Shown here piece by piece: positions 1-10,319 of a stretch of DNA of 64,000 bases; position 1 is the first letter of the stretch; each line of letters starts with the position of its first letter. The DNA is taken from positions 24,682 to 88,681 of the forward strand of contig NZ_JAHZTD010000006.1 in NCBI RefSeq assembly GCF_019599275.1. The letters run 5' to 3'. Source of the stretch: Hymenobacter sp. HSC-4F20 (GTDB lineage: Bacteria > Bacteroidota > Bacteroidia > Cytophagales > Hymenobacteraceae). The notes under the pieces were generated by a model, which worked only from the letters and a program-made list of their open reading frames with translations, did no database searches and was not told the DNA's origin. A program made the position numbers and the translations under genes.

Positions 1-1501
<1,501 letters not shown>

Positions 1502-1543
1502 TCTTGCTCTTAGCTGTCCCGACACGTTACCTACCCCCTTTGT

Positions 1544-3061
1544 ATGAGCCTTACCGCACACGTTCCGCCTACTATTTTTATCATTTTCGGGGGTACCGGG
1601 GACTTGAATGCCCGGAAGCTGGCCCCGGCCCTCTACCACCTGTTTCTGGATGGCTGGCTGCCCGAGCAGTTCGCCCTAATCGGCACGGGCCGCACCACGC
1701 TTTCCGATGAGGAGTTTCGCGGCCGGCTGCTGGAGGGCATCAATCAGTTTTCGCGCACGGGCAAGGCGGATGCGAAAAAGTGGAAATCGTTTGCCGAGCA
1801 CGTTGTTTACCAGGCCGCCGACGTGCAGGACGCGGCGGCTTATAAAGAGTTTAGCCAGCGGATTCAGGCGTACCAGGAGCAGTGGGGGGCGCCGGCTAAC
1901 GTGCTGTACTACCTGGCCGTGGCTCCGGAGTTCTTTCCCATCATTGCCGAAAACATTGCCAAAAGCCAGCTGGCCGCCGACGCCGACCGCACCCGCATTG
2001 TCATCGAAAAGCCCTTTGGCCACGACTTAGAGTCGGCACGGGAGCTAAACCAGCTGCTGGGCCGCCGCTTTCAGGAACAGCAGATTTACCGCATCGACCA
2101 CTACCTGGGCAAGGAGACGGTGCAGAACATCATGGCCTTCCGCTTTGCCAACGCCCTGCTGGAGCCACTCTGGAACCGCAACTACATTGAGCACGTGCAG
2201 ATTTCTGTGACGGAGCAGCTGGGGGTAGGGGAGCGAAGCGGCTACTACGATGGGGCCGGCGCCCTGCGCGACATGATTCAGAACCACTTGCTGCAGCTGC
2301 TGTGCCTGGTGGCCATGGAGCCGCCCATCAACTTCACGGCCGATGAGGTGCGCAACCGCAAGGTAGATGTGCTGCGGGCCATGCGCCGGTTTTCGCCCGA
2401 GGACGTGCGCGAATCGACGGTACGGGGCCAGTACGGGGCCGGCTGGATGGAGGGGCAGCAAGTGCCCGGTTACCGGGAGGAACCCGGCGCCAACCCGACT
2501 TCCAACGCCGAAACGTTTGCAGCCGTCAAGTTCTTCGTGGACAACTGGCGCTGGCAGGGGGTGCCGTTTTACGTGCGCACTGGCAAGCGCCTGCACCGCT
2601 CCGCCTCCCTCATCACCATCCAGTTCAAGGACGTGCCCCACTCCATCTTCCCGCCCGAAACAGCCGAGAACTGGCAGCAGAACCGGCTCATCATCAGCAT
2701 TCAGCCCGAAATGAGCATCCGCCTGCAAGTGCAAGCCAAGCGCCCCGGCCTGGACCTGATGCTCAACACCGTGGACATGGTATTTGATTACCAGGGCACC
2801 TACACCACCGCCACCCCGGAGGCCTACGAAACCCTGTTGCTGGATGCCATGCTCGGCGACCAGACCTTGTTCATGCGCGGCGACCAGGTGGAAGCCGCCT
2901 GGGACCTGGTGATGCCCATCCTGACCGCTTGGCAGGGGCGGGCCAGCCAGAGCTTCCCCAACTACTCCGCCGACTCCTGGGGGCCGGAGGTAGCCGAAGC
3001 CCTCATTGCCCGCGACGGGTTTCACTGGTTTACCCTCCCCCTTAGCCATGGCAAGCACTAA
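1544..3061 (+). CDS. zwf: glucose-6-phosphate 1-dehydrogenase
   Basis: Oxidises glucose 6-phosphate to 6-phosphogluconolactone, the first step of the oxidative pentose phosphate pathway. The 505-residue protein has the usual family length. Its N-terminal nucleotide-binding motif is GGTGDLNARKLAPAL, the substrate-binding signature with the catalytic region is RIDHYLGKETVQN, and the EKPFGHDL motif precedes it. It lies between gnd (42 bases upstream) and pgl, whose start codon at 3048 overlaps the end of this gene by 14 bases, which implies translational coupling. Nothing unusual is seen. Confidence 0.96.
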   Translation: MSLTAHVPPTIFIIFGGTGDLNARKLAPALYHLFLDGWLPEQFALIGTGRTTLSDEEFRGRLLEGINQFSRTGKADAKKWKSFAEHVVYQAADVQDAAAYKEFSQRIQAYQEQWGAPANVLYYLAVAPEFFPIIAENIAKSQLAADADRTRIVIEKPFGHDLESARELNQLLGRRFQEQQIYRIDHYLGKETVQNIMAFRFANALLEPLWNRNYIEHVQISVTEQLGVGERSGYYDGAGALRDMIQNHLLQLLCLVAMEPPINFTADEVRNRKVDVLRAMRRFSPEDVRESTVRGQYGAGWMEGQQVPGYREEPGANPTSNAETFAAVKFFVDNWRWQGVPFYVRTGKRLHRSASLITIQFKDVPHSIFPPETAENWQQNRLIISIQPEMSIRLQVQAKRPGLDLMLNTVDMVFDYQGTYTTATPEAYETLLLDAMLGDQTLFMRGDQVEAAWDLVMPILTAWQGRASQSFPNYSADSWGPEVAEALIARDGFHWFTLPLSHGKH

Positions 3062-3800
3062 CTTCCCGCCGCTGCACATTTCTCCTACCCCCGAGGAGGT
3101 AGTAACCCAGCTCGCCGAGTTCATCGTGCCGCTGGCGGCCCGCAGCGTGGCCGCCCGGGGCCGGTTTACGGTGGCGCTGTCCGGCGGCAGCTCCCCGAAA
3201 AAGCTGTACGAGCGGTTGGCTACCCCGCCTTACCGCGAGCAAGTAGAGTGGGAACGAGTGTTTTTCTTTTTCGGGGATGAGCGCTACGTGCCCCCAACCG
3301 ATGCGGAAAGCAACTACCGGCTAGCTCGCGAAACCCTGTTTGAGCCCCTGGCTATTGCCCCGGAGCAGGTGTTTGCCGTGGACACTGCCTTGCCCCCAGC
3401 TGGCGCGGCCCGGCAGTACTCCGCCCGCATTGAGCAGTTTTTTCAGCCAGCGCCGGCGCACTTCGACTTGGTGCTGCTGGGGTTGGGCGATAATTCGCAT
3501 ACTGCCTCTCTATTTCCGCACACACCCGTGCTGGCGGCTACCGCAGCGCAGGCGCAGGAAGTTTTTGTGGAGGAGAAGCAGGCCTACCGCATTACCCTGA
3601 CGGCCCCGCTGCTGAACCAAGCCGCCACCGTTGTCTTTCTGGTGTACGGGGCCGGCAAAGCCGCTGCCGTGCAGCACGTGCTAACCGGCCCCCGGGACGT
3701 AGCCCAGTTTCCGGCCCAGCTGATTAGGCCCTCCTCCGGCAACCTGCACTGGTTTCTGGACGCGGACGCAGCGGCTTTACTAGCGGTACAGCACACGTAA
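3048..3800 (+). CDS. pgl: 6-phosphogluconolactonase
   Basis: Hydrolyses 6-phosphogluconolactone to 6-phosphogluconate, linking the zwf and gnd reactions. This is the DevB/SOL-type lactonase of the glucosamine-6-phosphate isomerase fold. It shows ALSGGSSPKKLYERL near residue 45, FFGDERYVPPTDAESNYRL near residue 80, and LGLGDNSHTASLFPHTP near residue 145 with the catalytic His. An in-frame ATG at 3006 exists, but the family begins close to the ATG at 3048, which gives 250 residues. The start overlaps the zwf stop by 14 bases, so the three genes form one operon. Confidence 0.93.
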   Translation: MASTNFPPLHISPTPEEVVTQLAEFIVPLAARSVAARGRFTVALSGGSSPKKLYERLATPPYREQVEWERVFFFFGDERYVPPTDAESNYRLARETLFEPLAIAPEQVFAVDTALPPAGAARQYSARIEQFFQPAPAHFDLVLLGLGDNSHTASLFPHTPVLAATAAQAQEVFVEEKQAYRITLTAPLLNQAATVVFLVYGAGKAAAVQHVLTGPRDVAQFPAQLIRPSSGNLHWFLDADAAALLAVQHT

Positions 3801-3813
3801 GTGATGGGGCTGC

Positions 3814-4560
3814 TCACGGACGGGCCGGAAGCTCGACGAGCTGGGGCTCCTGCCCCCGCCGGTAAAGCAGCACCTGCTCGCCTTGCCCAATCAGGGCCGC
3901 GTGGGCCAGCCCCAGAAACAGCCCGTGCTCTACCAGGCCCGGAATCTGCTCCAACTCCCGGGCCAGGGCGGCCGGGTCCGGGAGCAGACCAAAGTGGCAA
4001 TCCACCAGCAGGTTTCCCTGGTCGGTGCGGGCGGGTTGGGCAGGCTGCGTCCGGTCCGGCCGCACTACGGGGTGGCCCCCCAGCGAAGTTACTGCATCCA
4101 GTACCCATGGCACGGCGAAGGGCACTACTTCCAGCGGAAGCGGAAACTGGCCCAGTTGCCGCACCTGCTTGGTGCTATCGGCCAGGATGAGCAGGGAGTT
4201 GGCGGCCGTTGCCAGCACCTTCTCGCGCAGCAGGGCCCCGCCTCCGCCTTTGATAAGCTGTAGCTGGGCATCCAGCTCGTCGGCCCCATCTACGGTTAAA
4301 TCCAGGCGCATTCCGCGGCGAGGCTCGACCAGCGGGATGCCAGCCTGCCGGGCCAGCGCCTCACTGACCAAGGAAGTAGCAACGGCCTGCACCTGGAAGC
4401 GGCCGGCCCGCACAGCCGCCCCCAGGTGCGCAATAAAGTACGCGGCGGTACTGCCGCTACCCAATCCCAGGAGCATTCCGCTCTGCACCCAGTGCAGGGC
4501 CGCGCTGGCAGCCCGCTGTTTTTCCTGCTCTGCCGGAGCCACTGAAGGAGTATCTGTCAT
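3814..4560 (-). CDS. rpiA: ribose-5-phosphate isomerase A
   Basis: Interconverts ribulose 5-phosphate and ribose 5-phosphate in the non-oxidative pentose phosphate branch, so it uses the product of the gnd reaction. The phosphate-binding loop GLGSGSTAAYF is near residue 33, the catalytic DGADELD near residue 92, and KGGGGALLREK follows it. The 248 residues include an N-terminal extension of about 15 residues. The gene converges on pgl with only 13 bases between the stop codons and diverges from the copper ATPase, so it has its own promoter in 4561-4961. Confidence 0.95.
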   Translation of the reverse strand: MTDTPSVAPAEQEKQRAASAALHWVQSGMLLGLGSGSTAAYFIAHLGAAVRAGRFQVQAVATSLVSEALARQAGIPLVEPRRGMRLDLTVDGADELDAQLQLIKGGGGALLREKVLATAANSLLILADSTKQVRQLGQFPLPLEVVPFAVPWVLDAVTSLGGHPVVRPDRTQPAQPARTDQGNLLVDCHFGLLPDPAALARELEQIPGLVEHGLFLGLAHAALIGQGEQVLLYRRGQEPQLVELPARP

Positions 4561-4961
4561 ACACTAAACATACGGAGAAGAGGCCGCTACGCCCGCCTCG
4601 CTGCTGGCCGCCAGCGCCCTATCAACCCGCAACCGGCCCCCGCCCCCGATAAAAGATGCCCTAATGGCTGCGCCGACCGCCCCGTAGAACCGGCAACAAC
4701 CTCTACGGTAGCGGCTGATCAGTGCCTCGTGCTGCGGGGCGTCAGCCAGTTAGTATACTTCCGGCTAGATCGGCTCGAACCGGGCCGGCTGGCTACCCCG
4801 AGCTACCACCGTTTACCCTCCTCTTCCGCGCACAAATTTTGCAAGATTCCGAAAGGATTCCGTACCAACACTGGCCCCTGCAGGCTGTTTCTTTGTAGCG
4901 TACCCAGGGACCTCATTTCTCCGGGCTGAACTGGCCGCAACTGCCCTGAGTACGCCTTTTT
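4561..4961. other. divergent intergenic region rpiA / copper ATPase
   Basis: This 401-base stretch lies between the divergent starts of rpiA and the copper ATPase and must hold both promoters. No convincing gene or RNA is seen. Two loose matches to the Bacteroidota -7 element TAnnTTTG occur on the plus strand, at 4834-4841 and 4888-4895. Each has one mismatch, and neither has a clear -33 TTG at the right distance, so they are only candidates. No copper-regulator operator could be recognised. Confidence 0.4.
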
Positions 4962-7235
4962 ATGGAACCCGTCACCCAAACTGAAACCCTCGACATCGAA
5001 GGCATGACCTGTGCCTCGTGCGCCTCCTTCGTGGAGAAGTCGCTTAGCCGCACCCCCGGCGTACAGCGGGCAGTGGTCAATTTTGCTACCGAAAAAGCAA
5101 CGGTAGACTACCTGCCCGGGCAGGCTACTCCGGCCAGCCTGAAAGAAGCCGTGGTACAGGCCGGCTACGGCGTGCTGGAACGCGCCCCCAATACCCTTGC
5201 CGCCGACCGCCAAGCCGAAATCGACCGGCAGAAGGCCGAAGCCTACCGCCGGCTTACCCGCCGCTTCTGGGTGGCGGCCGGCCTGGCGGGGGGTATCATG
5301 CCGCTGAGTATGCTCATGCTGTGGCCGGGCCTGCTGCCAGGCGTGCCCATGCAGGCTATCAACTACCTCTTGCTGCTGCTTACCCTGCCCGTGCTGCTGT
5401 ACTGCGGGCGGGAGTTCTACGCCTCGGCCTGGAACAGCTTCCAGCACCGGGCCGCCACCATGGACACCCTCATTGCCCTGGGCACCGGGGCGGCATTTCT
5501 CTACAGCCTGGCAGCTACGGTGGTGCCGGGCTGGTTTATGCGCCGGGGCATCCCGCCCGAGGTGTACTATGATACCACTGCCACCATCATTGCCCTTATT
5601 CTACTGGGCAAAGTGTTGGAGATGCGCGCCAAAACCCAAACGTCGGCCGCCATTAGAGCCTTGCTGGACCTGCAAGCCAAAACGGCCCGGGTAGTACGCC
5701 CCGGTGGCCTGGAAGTAGACGTGCCCCTTGAGCAAGTGCAACTCGGCGACGTGGTAGTGGTGCGTCCCGGGGAGAAAATAGCGACCGATGGTGTGGTGGA
5801 AGACGGCTATTCTGCTGTAAATGAAGCTATGCTAACCGGCGAGAGCCTGCCCGTGGAGAAAAAAGCGGGCGACCCGGTATTCGGGGCCACGCTCAATAAA
5901 ACCGGGTCTTTCCGCTTCCGCGTAACCAAAGTGGGGGCAGACACTAGGCTTTCCCAGATCGTGAAGCTGGTAGAAGACGCGCAGGGAAGCCGCGCACCTA
6001 TTCAGCGCCTGGCCGACAAAGTCAGCGCCATCTTCGTGCCCACGGTGGTCATTATAGCTCTCCTCACGTTTGTGCTCTGGTTTAGTCTGGCCCCAGTGGA
6101 CGTACGCTTGCCGCTGGCCTTAGTCAACTTTGTGGCTGTGCTGATCATTGCCTGTCCCTGCGCATTGGGGCTGGCTACGCCCACGGCCATTATGGTGAGC
6201 ACCGGGAAGGGAGCCCAGTACGGCGTGCTGATTCGCTCTGCCGAAGCCCTGGAAAAGGCCTACCAGGTGAATACGGTGCTGCTGGACAAAACCGGTACCA
6301 TTACCCGCGGAGAGCCCACCGTAACGGAAGTGGTGGCCGCAAGGGGGCAGGCTGCCGCGCGCCTGCTGCAAGTGGCAGCCGCTGTGGAGCGCCTCTCGGA
6401 GCACCCGCTGGCCCAGGCCGTGGTACGCTACGCCGAGCAGCAGTCGGTGCCGGCCCTGGCCGCTACTCACTTCCGGGCTGTGGAAGGACACGGAGCCGCT
6501 GCCAGCGTGCAGGGGCAGGCCGTACTTATCGGCAACCAGGGCCTGCTCCGCAAGGAAGGCATTGCGCTACCCCCGGAGCTGACGGCGCCGGCCGAGCAGC
6601 TGCTGGCCCAGGCCCGGACGGTACTTTATGTGGCCGTAGAGGGGCAGGCCGTGGGACTGCTCGGGGTGGCCGACACCGTACGCGACACCTCGGCGGCAGC
6701 AATTCAGCGCCTGCAGCAGCACGGCATTGAAGTAGTGATGATGACCGGCGACAATCCGCAGACTGCCGCCCAGGTCGCCAGGCAGGTAGGGATTCAGCAG
6801 TTCTTTGCCGAGGTACTACCCCAGGATAAGGCCAGCAAGGTCCGGGAGTTGCAAGCGCAGGGCCGGGTAGTGGCCATGGTCGGCGACGGCATCAACGACG
6901 CCCCCGCCCTGGCCCAGGCCGACGTCGGGCTGGCCATTGGCGCGGGCACCGATGTAGCCCTGGAAGCCGCCGGCATCACGCTGATGCGCTCGGATCTGGG
7001 CGGGGTAGTGACGGCCATTGAGCTGAGCCGGCAGACCATGCGCACCATCCGGCAAAACCTGTTTTTTGCGTTTCTCTACAACACCCTGGGTATTCCGGTG
7101 GCCGCCGGCCTCCTGTACCCCGTATTCGGGGTGCTGCTTTCGCCCATGCTGGCGGCGGGCGCCATGGCCTTGAGTTCTGTATCGGTGCTCACCAACTCGC
7201 TGCGCCTACGCGGCTTCTCCTCTGCTACCCACTAA
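4962..7235 (+). CDS. copA: copper-translocating P-type ATPase (P1B)
   Basis: An inner-membrane pump that expels Cu(I) using ATP. One N-terminal heavy-metal-binding domain carries GMTCASCASF (CxxC, residues about 15-24). The actuator TGE lies in MLTGESLPVEK, and the membrane ion-binding motif is IIACPCALGLATPTA (CPC). The phosphorylation site is DKTGTITRGEPTV, followed by the SEHPLA motif typical of P1B pumps, MMTGDNPQTA, and the hinge motif GDGINDAPALAQADVG. The 757 residues and about eight predicted membrane segments are standard. No chaperone or repressor gene is adjacent. A related monovalent metal such as Ag(I) is possible, but CPC with the single CxxC domain points to Cu+. Confidence 0.93.
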   Translation: MEPVTQTETLDIEGMTCASCASFVEKSLSRTPGVQRAVVNFATEKATVDYLPGQATPASLKEAVVQAGYGVLERAPNTLAADRQAEIDRQKAEAYRRLTRRFWVAAGLAGGIMPLSMLMLWPGLLPGVPMQAINYLLLLLTLPVLLYCGREFYASAWNSFQHRAATMDTLIALGTGAAFLYSLAATVVPGWFMRRGIPPEVYYDTTATIIALILLGKVLEMRAKTQTSAAIRALLDLQAKTARVVRPGGLEVDVPLEQVQLGDVVVVRPGEKIATDGVVEDGYSAVNEAMLTGESLPVEKKAGDPVFGATLNKTGSFRFRVTKVGADTRLSQIVKLVEDAQGSRAPIQRLADKVSAIFVPTVVIIALLTFVLWFSLAPVDVRLPLALVNFVAVLIIACPCALGLATPTAIMVSTGKGAQYGVLIRSAEALEKAYQVNTVLLDKTGTITRGEPTVTEVVAARGQAAARLLQVAAAVERLSEHPLAQAVVRYAEQQSVPALAATHFRAVEGHGAAASVQGQAVLIGNQGLLRKEGIALPPELTAPAEQLLAQARTVLYVAVEGQAVGLLGVADTVRDTSAAAIQRLQQHGIEVVMMTGDNPQTAAQVARQVGIQQFFAEVLPQDKASKVRELQAQGRVVAMVGDGINDAPALAQADVGLAIGAGTDVALEAAGITLMRSDLGGVVTAIELSRQTMRTIRQNLFFAFLYNTLGIPVAAGLLYPVFGVLLSPMLAAGAMALSSVSVLTNSLRLRGFSSATH

Positions 7236-7500
7236 CGGTACCGCTGAACTGCTGGTACCCCTGAGCGGGCTGGTGGTAGCGGCCCTCGTATTCTGTTCTT
7301 TTTCGCCCCGTATCCAAGGATCAGCGCCATTTCTTGCCTGAGCGCGGTATGGGAAAGCCCACAACATACCACGGGCAGCTATACCAAGGCAAGCACCAGT
7401 GCCGCGTCCCGCCGAGGCGCCTGGGCTGCTGGGCGAAGTACCGGCGCTGCTAGTTGCACCAGGTGCTCTAAGCAAGGGATAGTCAGCGGCCTGGCCGCGC

Positions 7501-7914
7501 TTACACGGCCTGCTTGCTCAGGTGGCGGGGGGCCGCATATGCAGGCTCTTTGCCTGATACCTTCGGCGAACGGCGCCACCGGCGCAGGCGGGTAGTAATG
7601 GCGTACGGAATGCCCACGCAGATGCAGGAGGAGAGCAGGTTGAAGACCATAGGAATAGCCAGCCAGGCCAACGAGGGCAGGGAGGAGTTGCGGGTTAGCC
7701 ACAGGAGTTGGGGGCGGCCGCTTATCAACAGGCCATACCCCAGGGCTATTAGTATTTCACTCACGACTACGGCCCGTAGAAACCCAGGCGACTTCCACCA
7801 GAACGCGCTGCTTACGCCCACCAGCATCCAGGCGGCCAGCAGCTCTGGTCCTTGCAGCCCCATATGGATGACCAGCAGAGCCCCACACAAGGGCAACAGG
7901 TTGTTATACCGCAT
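7501..7914 (-). CDS. small hydrophobic membrane protein of unknown function
   Basis: I do not recognise a family. The 137-residue protein has about four hydrophobic stretches that could span the membrane (roughly residues 5-25, 25-42, 46-66 and 80-108) and a basic C-terminal tail (TTRLRRWRRS). It starts only five bases after the stop of the S45 acylase gene on the same strand, so it is probably the last gene of the receptor/NRPS/acylase operon and translationally coupled to the acylase. The 265 bases between it and the convergent copper ATPase hold no gene; a short GGTACC repeat pair at 7237-7259 is too weak to call a terminator. Confidence 0.6.
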   Translation of the reverse strand: MRYNNLLPLCGALLVIHMGLQGPELLAAWMLVGVSSAFWWKSPGFLRAVVVSEILIALGYGLLISGRPQLLWLTRNSSLPSLAWLAIPMVFNLLSSCICVGIPYAITTRLRRWRRSPKVSGKEPAYAAPRHLSKQAV

Positions 7915-7919
7915 AGAAG

Positions 7920-10286
7920 TTAGTGTTTAACGAAATGGATTTGCTGAGAAATAGACGTTAACTCTGCCGGTGTGGAAACGAATTGCGTCGGATGGACGGT
8001 GTTTTGCTTCCAGGCGCCAAGCTGCTGACCGTAGAACCGGGAGTTTAGGCGGCCGCTTTGCCCTCCTCCGGTTATCATCCACGAGGCCACGCCCCGGGGC
8101 CCTATCTCCACCACGGTCCGAATCACGGAATGCGCGTCGTAGTTCACGTTGATCGTATTCTCGCTGCCGCCTACCCCGCGCACCGGCATTTCCAGCCCGG
8201 GCAGCGAGGATATGTGCGCTACCGAGAAGTCATAGGTAAGGTCGGTGGACGCCGCGCCCTCGGCTGCTTGGTGGGCGCTGGCCGTTTGGTAGAGTGAATC
8301 CGTTTGGGCCATCATGCGGCGAAATACCGCGTTGCTCCGGATCTTGCCCGTGGCCACAGGCAAGGCCTCGTACTTAAGCAGAAAATTAAGCAGCTGGTCG
8401 AAAGAAGGCGCAGTTTTGACGTGCAGCTGATCGGCTAGTTTTTTAGCCGTCAGCGCGGCACTGCGCCGAAAGCACTTATAGAAGAGGGCTTCCTTCGTTG
8501 TGGCATCGAGGGTACCGTTCCACTGGGCCAGCCGCTGCCAAGTAGCGGACCGTTCCCGGGGGGTAGTATACTTCTGCAGCAGCTGTTTCAGATCAGACAC
8601 TGACAAATCGACCACGTCCTGCTGCATGGCTATCATGTTATCCTTGGTGAGAGCGGAGCCCTGCTGGAGCAGCGTCCGGATGCGGCGCGGGCGGTACAGG
8701 TCCTCGAACCAGTGCGCGGCGTAGTAATAGCGGCCGCGCTGCGGTTCCTGATTGGCCGAGAACAGGTAGGCCTGACTGGGGTTGTAGGCCTGCGGCAACG
8801 AGTCGAAGGGCACGTAGCGCTGGATGGGACGGGTAGTGCCATCCAGCATGCCACCCGCGTACCGGGCAGGCTTGATGGGCATCCGGCCGGCGCTAATTTC
8901 CCCGATGTTGCCGTCCACATCCCCGTACACAAAGTTCTGGGACGGATAGTCGTAGTGGCGCAAGGCCGTGCGGAACTCCTGCCAGTTGGTGGCCTGCATA
9001 ACGCGCCACAGGGCCTGCACGGCTTGCGTGCCGTACTGCGGGTGCCAGCGCAGGGCGTATACCAGCGGGCCTTTCCGCACTACCCGGCCAAACACGGAGT
9101 ACTCCACCCGCTCTACCTCGTCGGCGCCGTCTTTCACTTGCAGGCGGTAGTCTTTGGTCTGCATCTGCTGCCAGCGCCCATCCAGCCAGTAGGCGGTGCT
9201 ATCCTGGGGGTTGAGGCGCAGCACGTACTGCTCGGTCACGTCCCAGCTGCCGTTGGTTACGCCCCAGGCAATGCGGTTGCTGTGGCCCGTAAGCACCATC
9301 GGGATGCCCGGAATGGTGTAGCCGTACAAGTGGAAGCTGGGGCACTGGAGCTGCACCTCGTAGAAAATATTGGGTGAGGTCAGCACCAGATGCGGGTCGT
9401 TGCAGAGCAGCACGTTGCCCGAGGCCGTGCGCTGCGGCCCCACTACCCAGTTGTTGCTGCCTAAGCTTTTGGTGGTGGGCCGGGTGGCGAAGGTATTGGC
9501 CTGCTGCGGCCGAAAAACGGCTACTACGGCGTTGCCAGCCGCCGGCTGGGGGGCGCGCGCCGGCCCGGCACTGGCTGGCACAATCAGGTCGTGGTTGGTA
9601 GGATAGTCGGGGTAGAGCATGCGGCGCACCTGCTCGGGCAGCTTGTCCAGCAGCTCCTGCTTATCGATGTAATCATCGTAGTAGGAAAGCTGGGCGGCCA
9701 CGTACCACTGCAGCAGAAAGGAATAGTACGGCTTCCAGGCTTGCGGAGAGCGGCCGAAGAGCAGGTACATTGGGTCGCGCTGGGCGGGAGCTTCCTGGCC
9801 CAGGTAGGCATTAACCCCCTGACTGTAGGCGCTCAGGTAGGCGTGTAGGGCGGGGTCGGCTGCGCGCAGGCTATCTAATATCAGCTCGCCTTTGCGTTCG
9901 AACTCAAACGGCTTCCACTCCCTGTCCGAGCCCAGCCCCGATTCCCCCACCATCTCGGCCAGCCGGCCGCTTACCACGTGGGAGAGCAGCTCCATCTGAA
10001 AGTACCGCTCTTTGGCGTGCATATACCCCAGAGCATACGCAACGGCCGGGGCATCCTTGCCAAAAATATGCGGAATAGCCAGCGTATCCACGTACACCTG
10101 AGCTGCTTGCACCGGCGTACGCAGCGTAAGCACCGGGGTGGGCGCGGGTTCCTGTAGCGAAAGAATGCCCCCGTGATAGGCCGCAATGTTGGCCGCGGAG
10201 TTGCCGCCCCAACTTGTTGACTGGCTTACCCACACCCACGCGAGCAGCAGGCTCGCCAGGCCCGCCAGGCTTAGATAATGCTTCAT
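7920..10286 (-). CDS. penicillin acylase family (S45) N-terminal nucleophile hydrolase
   Basis: An exported amide hydrolase of the penicillin/cephalosporin/AHL acylase family, which matures by self-cleavage into alpha and beta chains. The N-terminus is a signal peptide or anchor (hydrophobic residues about 5-22). The alpha-chain motif AVAYALGYMHAKERYFQMEL (about 82-101) is followed by GRLAEMVGESG. The predicted autocleavage site and catalytic Ser lie in SLGSNNWVVGP (about 270-280), followed by CNDPHL; ENTINVNYD lies near the C-terminus. The start lies 33 bases after the stop of the two-module NRPS, so they are cotranscribed. Family members such as PvdQ remove a fatty acyl group from a peptide precursor in the periplasm, which I infer as the likely role here; acyl-homoserine lactone or antibiotic hydrolysis is the alternative. 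Confidence 0.88.
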   Translation of the reverse strand: MKHYLSLAGLASLLLAWVWVSQSTSWGGNSAANIAAYHGGILSLQEPAPTPVLTLRTPVQAAQVYVDTLAIPHIFGKDAPAVAYALGYMHAKERYFQMELLSHVVSGRLAEMVGESGLGSDREWKPFEFERKGELILDSLRAADPALHAYLSAYSQGVNAYLGQEAPAQRDPMYLLFGRSPQAWKPYYSFLLQWYVAAQLSYYDDYIDKQELLDKLPEQVRRMLYPDYPTNHDLIVPASAGPARAPQPAAGNAVVAVFRPQQANTFATRPTTKSLGSNNWVVGPQRTASGNVLLCNDPHLVLTSPNIFYEVQLQCPSFHLYGYTIPGIPMVLTGHSNRIAWGVTNGSWDVTEQYVLRLNPQDSTAYWLDGRWQQMQTKDYRLQVKDGADEVERVEYSVFGRVVRKGPLVYALRWHPQYGTQAVQALWRVMQATNWQEFRTALRHYDYPSQNFVYGDVDGNIGEISAGRMPIKPARYAGGMLDGTTRPIQRYVPFDSLPQAYNPSQAYLFSANQEPQRGRYYYAAHWFEDLYRPRRIRTLLQQGSALTKDNMIAMQQDVVDLSVSDLKQLLQKYTTPRERSATWQRLAQWNGTLDATTKEALFYKCFRRSAALTAKKLADQLHVKTAPSFDQLLNFLLKYEALPVATGKIRSNAVFRRMMAQTDSLYQTASAHQAAEGAASTDLTYDFSVAHISSLPGLEMPVRGVGGSENTINVNYDAHSVIRTVVEIGPRGVASWMITGGGQSGRLNSRFYGQQLGAWKQNTVHPTQFVSTPAELTSISQQIHFVKH

Positions 10287-10319
10287 CTTGCTAGTAGACT
10301 GGTTGATAGTGGAGTGGAA

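Noticed and set aside
7237..7259. GGTACC repeated pair after the copper ATPase as a terminator
   Set aside because: Only six bases pair and no U run follows, so it does not support a call.
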